Part shown: piece by piece, positions 1 through 7,179 of the stretch
Position numbering within the stretch: the stretch's first letter is position 1
How the letters are laid out: the number at the start of each line of letters is the position of its first letter
From: Draconibacterium orientale
GTDB lineage: Bacteria > Bacteroidota > Bacteroidia > Bacteroidales > Prolixibacteraceae
Reading direction: 5' to 3'
NCBI RefSeq assembly: GCF_000626635.1
Contig: NZ_CP007451.1
Location: forward strand, 1,054,001 to 1,118,000
Length of the DNA stretch: 64,000 nt
The notes under the pieces: generated by a model
Seen by the model: only the letters and a program-made list of their open reading frames with translations
What the model was told of the DNA's origin: nothing
Database searches by the model: none
Translations under genes and position numbers: made by a program

Positions 1-511
1 GAGTTTTACGTCCAAAAATCTTCACCATCACCTGCAGCTTCTTCTTCTCTTCATTGATTTCTTCAATGGTTCCGTTAAAGCCGTTGAATGGTCCGTCGAT
101 TACTTTTACAGTTTCTCCTACCACATATGGGATATTGATTTCTTCGTCGGTTTCTGCCAATTCATCCACACGACCTAAAATCCTGTTTACCTCGCTTTGC
201 CGCATCGGCACCGGATCTCCACCTTTGGTGTCGCCTAAAAACCCGATTACGTTAGGAAAATTCCTTAGTGTGTGTGTAACTTCACCCACTAAAGCAGCTT
301 CGATTAAAACATACCCCGGAAAAAAGTTTCGCTCCTTACTGATTTTTTTACCATTTCGGATCTGATAAACTTTTTCGGTTGGTATTAGAACCTGATCTAC
401 ATACCCTTTGAGGTCTCCTACCGCGATTTCGTTCTCGATATATTCTTTAACCTTCTTCTCTTTGCCACCAATAGCACGTAGAACATACCATCTTTTACTA
501 TTTTCGCTCAT
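1..511 (-). CDS. nusG: Transcription termination/antitermination factor NusG (3' end cut by window edge)
   Basis: The reverse strand from an ATG at 511 reads into a NusG N-terminal (NGN) domain (RWYVLRAIGGKEKKVKEYIE near the start; FFPGYVLI and NVIGFLG in the middle). A KOW segment follows (VGETVKVIDGPFNGFNGTIE), and the frame is still open at base 1. NusG binds RNA polymerase and couples it to ribosomes or Rho. It lies 19 bp downstream of secE in the usual tuf-secE-nusG order, so it is probably cotranscribed with secE. About 170 residues are visible; only the last few should be missing, judging from the usual length of about 180. Confidence 0.96.
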   Translation of the reverse strand, partial: MSENSKRWYVLRAIGGKEKKVKEYIENEIAVGDLKGYVDQVLIPTEKVYQIRNGKKISKERNFFPGYVLIEAALVGEVTHTLRNFPNVIGFLGDTKGGDPVPMRQSEVNRILGRVDELAETDEEINIPYVVGETVKVIDGPFNGFNGTIEEINEEKKKLQVMVKIFGRKT

Positions 512-530
512 AAAGCCTTAAGGGTTTTGA

Positions 531-722
531 TTAATAAAATAATCCATAAATAAAATCCATTATGTTTCTGAAAGACAGATCCATAACGAATATAACTAAT
601 GATATTATAAAGGAAGCAATCATTACTACCAAGGCGCTACTTTGTAGCTCTTTCCAAGTTGGCCATGTAACTTTATGTACCAGTTCATCATAGGCCTCTT
701 GTATATATACTTTTATTTTCAT
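531..722 (-). CDS. secE: Preprotein translocase subunit SecE
   Basis: This 63-residue protein has the short single-span form of SecE. An amphipathic N-terminal helix contains the conserved segment VHKVTWPTWKEL (about residues 16-27), followed by one hydrophobic transmembrane helix (about residues 29-50). SecE clamps SecY in the SecYEG protein channel of the inner membrane. It sits between tuf and nusG on the same strand, which is the standard bacterial context and supports the call despite the small size. Confidence 0.95.
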   Translation of the reverse strand: MKIKVYIQEAYDELVHKVTWPTWKELQSSALVVMIASFIISLVIFVMDLSFRNIMDFIYGLFY

Positions 723-741
723 TTAGTATAACTTATTTTGC

Positions 742-803
742 TCGGAAGGTAAGGTTCGAACTTACTGTTTATTAACCACTCCCTTGTATTGAGTTTCAAC
801 CGA
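742..803 (-). other. tRNA-like hairpin remnant between tuf and secE
   Basis: Read on the minus strand, 749-765 forms a 5-bp stem with the 7-base loop TTCGAAC, which matches a tRNA T-arm. It is followed by CTTCCGA, which pairs only partly with TCGGTTG at the other end (803). The element is 62 bases long, too short for a tRNA, and has no normal D-arm or anticodon arm. Many Bacteroidota keep tRNA-Trp in exactly this tuf-secE gap, so a decayed tRNA is one reading. A fortuitous hairpin around the palindrome TTCGAA is the other. Confidence 0.35.
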
Positions 804-806
804 AAT

Positions 807-832
807 TAATCCCGGGCCGTAACCCGGGATTA
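807..832 (-). terminator. Hairpin after tuf, terminator-like
   Basis: A perfect 10-bp inverted repeat (TAATCCCGGG / CCCGGGATTA, 6-base loop) begins 26 bases past the tuf stop codon. Only ATTT follows on the transcribed strand, so this is at best a weak or attenuating terminator between tuf and secE. Confidence 0.6.
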
Positions 833-857
833 AATCTATTTCTTTTATATCTTAATA

Positions 858-2042
858 TTAAAGAATTTCAGTTACCTGACCTGCACCTACTGTACGACCA
901 CCTTCGCGGATTGCGAAACGAAGACCCACGTTCAATGCTACCGGGTAAATCAAATCTACTTCAATAGTTACGTTATCACCAGGCATAACCATTTCGCGAC
1001 CTTCTTCCAGGTGAATTTCGCCGGTTACGTCAAGCGTACGCAAGTAGAATTGAGGACGGTATTTGTTATGGAATGGAGTGTGACGACCACCTTCTTCTTT
1101 TTTCAATACGTAAACCTCAGCTTTAAATTTGTTGTGAGGAGTGATTGAACCAGGTTTTGCCAAAATCTGTCCACGTTTGATTTCTTTCTTGTCAACACCA
1201 CGCAACAACAAACCTACGTTGTCACCAGCCTGACCTTCGTCCAAAATCTTACGGAACATCTCAACACCAGTACAAACAGTCTTACGACCTTCAGCACCTA
1301 AACCAATCAACTGCATTTCGTCACCTGTATGGATAATACCAGTTTCGATACGACCAGTTGCTACAGTACCACGACCTGTAATAGAGAATACGTCCTCAAC
1401 AGGCATCAGGAATGGTTTTTCAACATCACGTGGAGGAAGTGGAATCCAAGTATCACAAGCTTCCATCAACTCAAGAATTTTTTCTTCCCACTCTGGCTCT
1501 CCGTTCAATCCACCAAGAGCAGATCCCATAATAACAGGAGTGTTATCGCCGTCGAATTCGTAGAAGTCAAGAAGTTCACGAACTTCCATTTCAACTAATT
1601 CTAACAATTCTTCATCGTCAACCATATCCACTTTATTCAGGAATACAACCAAACGAGGAACGTTTACCTGACGTGCAAGAAGAATGTGCTCGCGAGTTTG
1701 TGGCATAGGACCATCAGTAGCAGCAACAACGATAATAGCACCGTCCATCTGGGCAGCACCAGTTACCATGTTCTTTACGTAGTCGGCGTGACCCGGACAG
1801 TCAACGTGTGCGTAGTGACGAGTTGCTGTTTCGTACTCAACGTGAGCTGTGTTAATTGTAATACCCCTTTCTTTTTCCTCAGGAGCGTTATCAATCTGAT
1901 CAAATGCTTTTACTTCGCAAAAGCCTTTTTTTGCTAAAACAGTAGTAATAGCAGCTGTTAAGGTAGTTTTACCATGGTCAACGTGGCCGATAGTACCAAT
2001 GTTCACATGGTCCTTGTCCCTGTTAAAATGTTCTTTAGCCAT
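858..2042 (-). CDS. tuf: Elongation factor Tu
   Basis: EF-Tu is the GTPase that delivers aminoacyl-tRNA to the ribosome. The 394-residue length is standard. The G1 P-loop GHVDHGKT (about residues 19-26), the switch I motif GITINTAH, G3 DCPGHADY and G4 NKVD are all present and intact, followed by the two beta-barrel domains ending GAGQVTEIL. It follows tRNA-Gly and tRNA-Thr on the same strand (39 bases from tRNA-Thr), so the tRNAs and tuf are probably made from one promoter near 2319. A strong hairpin lies just after the stop. Confidence 0.99.
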   Translation of the reverse strand: MAKEHFNRDKDHVNIGTIGHVDHGKTTLTAAITTVLAKKGFCEVKAFDQIDNAPEEKERGITINTAHVEYETATRHYAHVDCPGHADYVKNMVTGAAQMDGAIIVVAATDGPMPQTREHILLARQVNVPRLVVFLNKVDMVDDEELLELVEMEVRELLDFYEFDGDNTPVIMGSALGGLNGEPEWEEKILELMEACDTWIPLPPRDVEKPFLMPVEDVFSITGRGTVATGRIETGIIHTGDEMQLIGLGAEGRKTVCTGVEMFRKILDEGQAGDNVGLLLRGVDKKEIKRGQILAKPGSITPHNKFKAEVYVLKKEEGGRHTPFHNKYRPQFYLRTLDVTGEIHLEEGREMVMPGDNVTIEVDLIYPVALNVGLRFAIREGGRTVGAGQVTEIL

Positions 2043-2081
2043 AATTGCAAAATTTTAATTTATTATCTTTTAAATCATCTG

Positions 2082-2153
<72 letters not shown>

Positions 2154-2218
2154 CTTAAACACACAAAGAGACGGGAATTCAGAACAACTGCTTGTTCAAA
2201 ATTCCAATCTCTGTTCTG

Positions 2219-2291
2219 AGCGGGAAACGGGACTCAAACCCGCGACCCTTAGCTTGGAAGGCTAATGCTCTATCAACTGAGCTATTCCCGC
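2219..2291 (-). tRNA. tRNA-Gly (anticodon TCC)
   Basis: The minus strand folds as a cloverleaf. The acceptor GCGGGAA pairs with TTCCCGC, the D-arm is GCTCAGTTGATAGAGC, and the anticodon stem TTAGC/GCTAA carries loop CTTCCAA, giving anticodon TCC (glycine GGA/GGG). The T-arm is CGGGTTTGAGTCCCG. It is the first gene of the tRNA-tRNA-tuf unit. Confidence 0.95.
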
Positions 2292-2318
2292 TTATAGTCT
2301 ACTGGCAAAAATGCCGTG

Positions 2319-2326
2319 CAAAATTA
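2319..2326 (-). promoter_or_regulatory. Probable -7 box of the tRNA-Gly/tRNA-Thr/tuf operon
   Basis: The minus-strand sequence TAATTTTG fits the Bacteroidota -7 consensus TAnnTTTG and stands 28 bases upstream of the tRNA-Gly 5' end. A second match, TACATTTG, occurs further upstream near 2498-2505. Confidence 0.5.
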
Positions 2327-2551
2327 CAACTTTTTTCCAAACAACCGAATATTTTTCTCTAGTAGTGTGCTTTTTTTTGAGTTTTTCTCATTTTTCTTTC
2401 TGCAAAGCAAAAATCAAAAAATCATTTCAAAAGCCTCAATTCCCTGCAAAACACTACATCGCCAGTTGTCTTCAGAACGCCCCTAAAAAGGGTGTGCAAA
2501 TGTAAATATATTATTTTAAAAAACTAAAATTTAAGCTTTAATTTTTAAATA

Positions 2552-2854
2552 TTATTTACTCTTCAGTTTCTCCTTGTACTTAACAAGCTGTTTCTTAATG
2601 GCATCGATGGCTAAATCTGTCGCTTCTTCAAATGAATCTGCCTGCTTTTTTGCGAACAAATAATCTTGAGAAGGAATGGAAAGTTTTAACTCAGAAACTT
2701 TATTGTTTGCTGCTTCGGGCTTTGCAACCTTAAGGGTTACCTCAGCCTTTAATATACCATCAAAAAAAGTATCCAGTTTATTTACTTTTTTGTTTACGAA
2801 TTCCACCAACTTCTGGTCGGCGTTAAAATGCACTGAATTAATTTTTACTTCCAT
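2552..2854 (-). CDS. hpf: Ribosome hibernation-promoting factor, short HPF/RaiA type
   Basis: This 100-residue protein matches the HPF/YfiA (sigma-54 modulation protein) family. It opens MEVKINSVHF, has central beta strands (AEVTLKVAKPE, SELKLSIP) and the characteristic DSFEEATDLAIDAIKKQL helix with a Lys-rich tail. It would bind the 30S decoding centre and inactivate ribosomes in stationary phase. The C-terminal dimerisation extension of long HPF is absent. It starts 2 bases after the xerC stop, so the two are translationally coupled or at least cotranscribed. Confidence 0.93.
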   Translation of the reverse strand: MEVKINSVHFNADQKLVEFVNKKVNKLDTFFDGILKAEVTLKVAKPEAANNKVSELKLSIPSQDYLFAKKQADSFEEATDLAIDAIKKQLVKYKEKLKSK

Positions 2855-2856
2855 AA

Positions 2857-3753
2857 TTAATCGTTTTTACCACCACGGGGGTGGGCTTGTTTATAACTCT
2901 GTTGCAGCTTCTCGAATGTGGTATGTGTATACACCTGAGTTGCTGCCAAATTTGCATGCCCCAGCAATTCTTTTACTGCATTAAGATCGGCACCATTATT
3001 CAACAAATGTGTTGCGTACGTATGCCTCAAAACATGCGGACTTTTCTTTTCAAGAGATGTTACCCTGGCTAAATTACTCTTTACAACGCGGTAAACCAAT
3101 TTCTCGTAAATCTGCTTTCCATTTTCCGTTACAAATAAATAGCCACTATTGTTTACGATTTCATCATTTCTTATAGCTACGTAATCGTTAAACAATTGGT
3201 TAATTTCTCTCGGATATGGAATAATCCTTTCCTTATTCCGCTTCCCCAGCACCTTTATAAGGTATTCGGCAGTGTTAAAATCCCGTTCTTTCAGGTTAAT
3301 TAATTCTGCCAAACGAATACCGGTTCCGTAAAATAACGAAATGATCAGTTTATCTCTCCTTCCTCTGAATCCATTATCAAAAAGATCATCATCCAACAGA
3401 TGGTTCAGACTATTCTCTTCAACGAAATGTGGTAGTTTCTTCCTTATTTTCGGAAGCGGAACATTTATCGCCGGATTAATATCAACAACCTGCTCGCGAA
3501 GCAAAAAGTTATAGAACGACTTTACCGCCGTCATCATTCTGCTTACCGAACTCGGATTATAATCGCGCTCCATTAAGTCTACTACCCAAGAACGCAGTAG
3601 TTTGAGATCAACATCTTTAACAACAAAATCCCCGATCATTTTTGTGCAGAATTCCACAAAGCGATCGAGGTCTTTTTCATATGCTTTCACCGTATGAGGA
3701 GAATATCTCTTCTCATACTTCAAAAAATTGATAAACGATTCCTGATAACTCAT
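2857..3753 (-). CDS. xerC: Site-specific tyrosine recombinase, XerC/XerD type
   Basis: Tyrosine recombinase of 298 residues with an N-terminal SAM-like core-binding domain (about 1-85) and a C-terminal catalytic domain. All catalytic residues are visible: R147 in GTGIRLAEL, K171, H240 and R243 in HVLRHTYATHL, H266 in LLGHANL, and nucleophile Y275. The length and the housekeeping neighbourhood (rpsU, hpf, tuf) point to the chromosomal dimer-resolution enzyme rather than a mobile integrase. XerC and XerD cannot be separated with certainty by eye. Confidence 0.92.
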   Translation of the reverse strand: MSYQESFINFLKYEKRYSPHTVKAYEKDLDRFVEFCTKMIGDFVVKDVDLKLLRSWVVDLMERDYNPSSVSRMMTAVKSFYNFLLREQVVDINPAINVPLPKIRKKLPHFVEENSLNHLLDDDLFDNGFRGRRDKLIISLFYGTGIRLAELINLKERDFNTAEYLIKVLGKRNKERIIPYPREINQLFNDYVAIRNDEIVNNSGYLFVTENGKQIYEKLVYRVVKSNLARVTSLEKKSPHVLRHTYATHLLNNGADLNAVKELLGHANLAATQVYTHTTFEKLQQSYKQAHPRGGKND

Positions 3754-3795
3754 TGGCCATCTAAACTAATAATTCAGGAACCACCAAAGAAAACT

Positions 3796-3987
3796 TTAGT
3801 CCTCCTGTTGCTGCAAACCTTGTACGTATGCTGCCTTTTTCAATTCTTCCCTTCTTCTTACAGAAGGCTTGGTGAACTTCTGACGATCACGTAACTCTTT
3901 AATAACGCCAGTTTTCTCGAATTTTCTCTTGAACCTTTTCAAAGCTCTTTCAATATTTTCGCCTTCTTTAACCGGAATAATAATCAT
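3796..3987 (-). CDS. rpsU: 30S ribosomal protein bS21
   Basis: This 63-residue basic protein has the bS21 opening MIIIPVKEGENIERALKRFK and the RRREELKKA segment. bS21 sits near the anti-Shine-Dalgarno region of 16S rRNA on the small subunit. It precedes xerC and hpf on the same strand with a 42-base gap, in a compact ribosome-associated cluster. Confidence 0.96.
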   Translation of the reverse strand: MIIIPVKEGENIERALKRFKRKFEKTGVIKELRDRQKFTKPSVRRREELKKAAYVQGLQQQED

Positions 3988-4103
3988 ATCTTTCGGATTT
4001 ACATTTTTTTAAATTGAGGCGCAAATTTAGAAATATTTCATAGTATTTCAAATTTAAAGCAAAAAAATAATATTTCCTATCGAGAAAATTAGTTTTCACT
4101 TTT

Positions 4104-5207
4104 TTAACGACAGGTAACATAAGGCCTTATTTTATCAATAAACTCAGCGTCAACAAATTCAAGAGCCTCCAGGTCGGCCAACTTTTTTATGGGTCCGTTT
4201 TTATCCTTTTCATTTAGTATTGCGTTTACGTTCGACTTCTCAAAATAGGGGTGTCTTATCAATTCTGAAAATTCAGCGTAGTTTATCCGAATTGGCTTTA
4301 TGGCAGTGGTATCAACAGTAACAGCAGGTTTTACTGTGGCAAACAGTTCTTCCGAAAAGCCATAAACCTCCATTAACTGATTTACATTACAAAAGCCACC
4401 AAGTAAATCGCGATATTTTATAATACGGGATGCATAAACAGAACCGATTCCTTTTAATTGAATCAGATCCGTAGTATCTGCACTGTTTAATTCAACGGTA
4501 AACAGTTCTTCCGGCACTTCCTTTTCCGCCTCTGCGCGAACATCAATTTTAAGGTAAGGATAAATGCGTTTATAAGTGGCCGAATCAAGACCATAAATCT
4601 TCAGCAGGTCTTCGGGCTGCCGGTAAGTTCCGCCGCTATTTCGGTACGACACAATGTTATTCGACTGGTACGAACTAAACCCAAAGTGTTCCAATTCCTC
4701 TTCGCTTGCCGTATTCGGATCAAAAAAACCTGAAGGTGTTTCCAACGTTAACCTGGAGATATTTTTTGTTTGCGGTTTTACAGCGGCTTTGGGTATAACA
4801 ATAAATGGAGCAATATGCTGAAACAGAGAATCACTCATTCCGTAGAGTTTTCTTAAATCGTCGTTCGATTTAAAACTTCCGCCTGCTGCGCGGTACTTAA
4901 TTATATTACGCTTAATGCGTTTAGGCAAATCCAACGAATCGAGCGCACTTTCGTCGATGGTATTCGGATTAAAACTGAACAGACTTAATAACCCGCTGTT
5001 TTTATTGGTCTGCCTCGTTGCATCCCATTTTGCCTGTATTTCTTCAAATTGCTCGGGGGTGTAATAAGCTTTAGGCGTTATTCTTTTCACGTAAGCATTT
5101 GCCCCCAATAATATTAAAATCAAAACTGATAAGGTAATAATACCAACGCGGTCGCCCCTGGAATAGGAAAGAAATCCATTTTTTATGTTGAGCCAGGCTT
5201 TTCTCAT
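4104..5207 (-). CDS. Membrane-anchored helix-hairpin-helix (ComEA-like) repeat protein
   Basis: The 367-residue protein has a short cytoplasmic head, one transmembrane helix (about residues 22-40, VGIITLSVLILILLGANAYV), and then four helix-hairpin-helix-like modules. Each begins with an NPNT/DPNTA/ELNSAD-type turn and contains a hairpin such as LKGIGSVYASRIIKYRDLLGG (about residue 255). HhH motifs bind DNA non-specifically and occur in ComEA; here they would face the periplasm. A role in DNA uptake is inference. No other competence gene is visible nearby. Confidence 0.8.
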   Translation of the reverse strand: MRKAWLNIKNGFLSYSRGDRVGIITLSVLILILLGANAYVKRITPKAYYTPEQFEEIQAKWDATRQTNKNSGLLSLFSFNPNTIDESALDSLDLPKRIKRNIIKYRAAGGSFKSNDDLRKLYGMSDSLFQHIAPFIVIPKAAVKPQTKNISRLTLETPSGFFDPNTASEEELEHFGFSSYQSNNIVSYRNSGGTYRQPEDLLKIYGLDSATYKRIYPYLKIDVRAEAEKEVPEELFTVELNSADTTDLIQLKGIGSVYASRIIKYRDLLGGFCNVNQLMEVYGFSEELFATVKPAVTVDTTAIKPIRINYAEFSELIRHPYFEKSNVNAILNEKDKNGPIKKLADLEALEFVDAEFIDKIRPYVTCR

Positions 5208-5311
5208 CGCATCCGGGATATTTAATGAATAGGCTAATTTACATTTTTAGGTTCATTAAATCAATGCCGTATGCAACAAGGTTAAACCTTTCTGTATTTC
5301 TTTTTGTTTAA

Positions 5312-6688
5312 CTACCCCGTAATCCCCTTAATAAATAACGCAGCCACAGCAATAATACCAATGGCTACAGGTGCAATGTAACGGATAATAAAGAAGACGA
5401 TTTTAAACATAATCGAAACCAATTCCCCGTTGTTGCTAACCTCCTCCATAAAGGCAATTTTTCTCATTCGCCATCCAACAAATATAACAATCAGTAGCGC
5501 CCCAAATGTTAGCATTATATTGGCCGAGGCATAGTTCAATAGTCCGAAAATTGTTTGTCCAAAAATTTGAAATTCAGCGAGAGGACCAAAAGACATTGTT
5601 GCAAAAACACCTAAAACACTAATAGAGACCGAGCCAATTAGCGTGGCTTTACCACGTGAGAAATTCAGTTCTTCTTTTAAATAAGCCACAACCACTTCGA
5701 GCACTGAAATAGTTGATGTTAATGCTGCAACTGCCAACAGAAAAAAGAAAATAATGGCAAATATAATTCCGCCAGACATCGACTTAAAAACATTAGGCAA
5801 TACTTCGAAAACCAATCCCGGCCCGGGCGACATTTGATCAATATACCCAACAGAGAAGGCAAAAATGGCAGGTATTACCATTAAACTCGACAGGATTGCG
5901 ATGCTGGTATCGGCTAAAGCAACCTGTGCCGAAGTTTTCAGCAGGTTATTATCTTTTTGTATGTAAGAACCATATGTGATAAGCGTACCCATGCCAATAC
6001 TTAATGAGAAGGCGGCCTGCCCCAGTGCCATCAGTACTGTTTTAAAGTTTACTGCACCCCAGTCGGGAACAAAAAGGTATTTTACCCCTTCGCCTGCACC
6101 TGGCAGCGATACTGCCCGGATTGCCACAAATATGATTAGAACAAGTAATATGGGCATTAATATTTTTGTGTACTTTTCAATTCCTTTCTGAATTCCGGCA
6201 TAAACCACAACTGCCGTTAGCAGCATAAAAACCAATTGCCAAACCAGCGGCCGATAAGGATGGGTACTGAAATCGGCAAAATTCTTTTCCATATCCTGAG
6301 TATGCAACAATTTACCGGAAATGCTCTGAACCAGGTATTCAAGTGTCCATCCGGCAACCGTGCTGTAAAACGCCAAAATTGCAAAAGCCGTAACAATACC
6401 CAGCGAGCCAACCAAATACCAGGGCGTTCCGGGGGCAAGTTTTTTAAACGAGCCAAATGCATTAAGCTGAGCTCGTCGTCCTATCGTAAATTCGGAAAGC
6501 ATAACCGGGATACCAATAAGAAGAATAAAGCCAATATAAAGCAACAAAAATGCTCCACCTCCATTTTGAGTAGTTACCAACGGAAACCGCCATATATTTC
6601 CTAAACCAACAGCCGAACCGGCTGCTGCTGCAATTATTCCAAATTTTGAAGTAAATGAATCACGCGATCCTGAAGGAATACCCGACAT
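5312..6688 (-). CDS. Sodium-dependent transporter, NSS/SNF family
   Basis: The 458-residue integral membrane protein has the LeuT-fold signature at its N-terminus (GIIAAAAGSAVGLGNIWRFP, about residues 17-36), where the unwound first helix forms the sodium and substrate sites. About eleven further hydrophobic spans follow. Members couple sodium influx to uptake of amino acids or related solutes at the inner membrane; the substrate cannot be read from sequence. It stands alone as a monocistronic unit. Confidence 0.93.
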   Translation of the reverse strand: MSGIPSGSRDSFTSKFGIIAAAAGSAVGLGNIWRFPLVTTQNGGGAFLLLYIGFILLIGIPVMLSEFTIGRRAQLNAFGSFKKLAPGTPWYLVGSLGIVTAFAILAFYSTVAGWTLEYLVQSISGKLLHTQDMEKNFADFSTHPYRPLVWQLVFMLLTAVVVYAGIQKGIEKYTKILMPILLVLIIFVAIRAVSLPGAGEGVKYLFVPDWGAVNFKTVLMALGQAAFSLSIGMGTLITYGSYIQKDNNLLKTSAQVALADTSIAILSSLMVIPAIFAFSVGYIDQMSPGPGLVFEVLPNVFKSMSGGIIFAIIFFFLLAVAALTSTISVLEVVVAYLKEELNFSRGKATLIGSVSISVLGVFATMSFGPLAEFQIFGQTIFGLLNYASANIMLTFGALLIVIFVGWRMRKIAFMEEVSNNGELVSIMFKIVFFIIRYIAPVAIGIIAVAALFIKGITG

Positions 6689-6873
6689 AATAAAAACGTT
6701 TTAATGATTTTTGAAGCTTTAAACTTACATTCTTTAACAGATTGAGCCCCAAAAATGCAAAAAAATAATTTTTAACAAACAAACCTTATCAAAAACATTC
6801 GTGTTTGGCCAGTGATTCACCATCAAGAATTAAAATTCGGTTCCCATAGGTCATCCTTCTACAAAAAACAGCC

Positions 6874-7020
6874 GCCCTACACCGGAGAAAAGCGCTCCTA
6901 CAACGGAAAGCATGCGTCCTACACCGGTAAAAGTGCTTCCTACACTGAAAAGTATGCGTCCTACGCCGGCAAAACCTCGCCCCACACTACACTTGTCTCG
7001 TCCTACATGTGCAGGACGAT
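6874..7020. repeat. Degenerate 21-bp tandem repeat (minisatellite)
   Basis: About seven 21-bp units of the form TCCTACACCGGTAAAAGTGC(T/G) follow one another in the 490-bp gap between the NSS transporter and tamL. Because the unit is a multiple of three, both strands give short open frames with 7-residue repeats, but neither looks like a real protein. The last unit contains a small inverted repeat (CGTCCT...AGGACG). Confidence 0.75.
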
Positions 7021-7179
7021 GTTTTTGCAACGCAGGATGCATATTTTATACCATTTGGTCACTATTTCTTTTTTTACAGATCAGGATTTAATGAAGAAAA
7101 AGGACCTGCTGTAACTGTTGGCCAAGTAAAAAAAACGATATTGAAATGTGATTTAAGAATCGAGCCCAGGTTAAGCAGC

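Noticed and set aside
742-803. A functional tRNA-Trp
   Set aside because: The element is about ten bases too short, has no anticodon loop CCA, and its acceptor stem is mismatched.
2311-2505. A 64-residue plus-strand frame upstream of the tRNA operon
   Set aside because: It is AT-rich, antisense to the promoter region, and overlaps the predicted -7 box of the tRNA-tuf unit.
6812-7114. Open frames over the 21-bp repeat, on both strands
   Set aside because: They owe their openness to the repeat length being a multiple of three and contain no start signal, promoter or domain.
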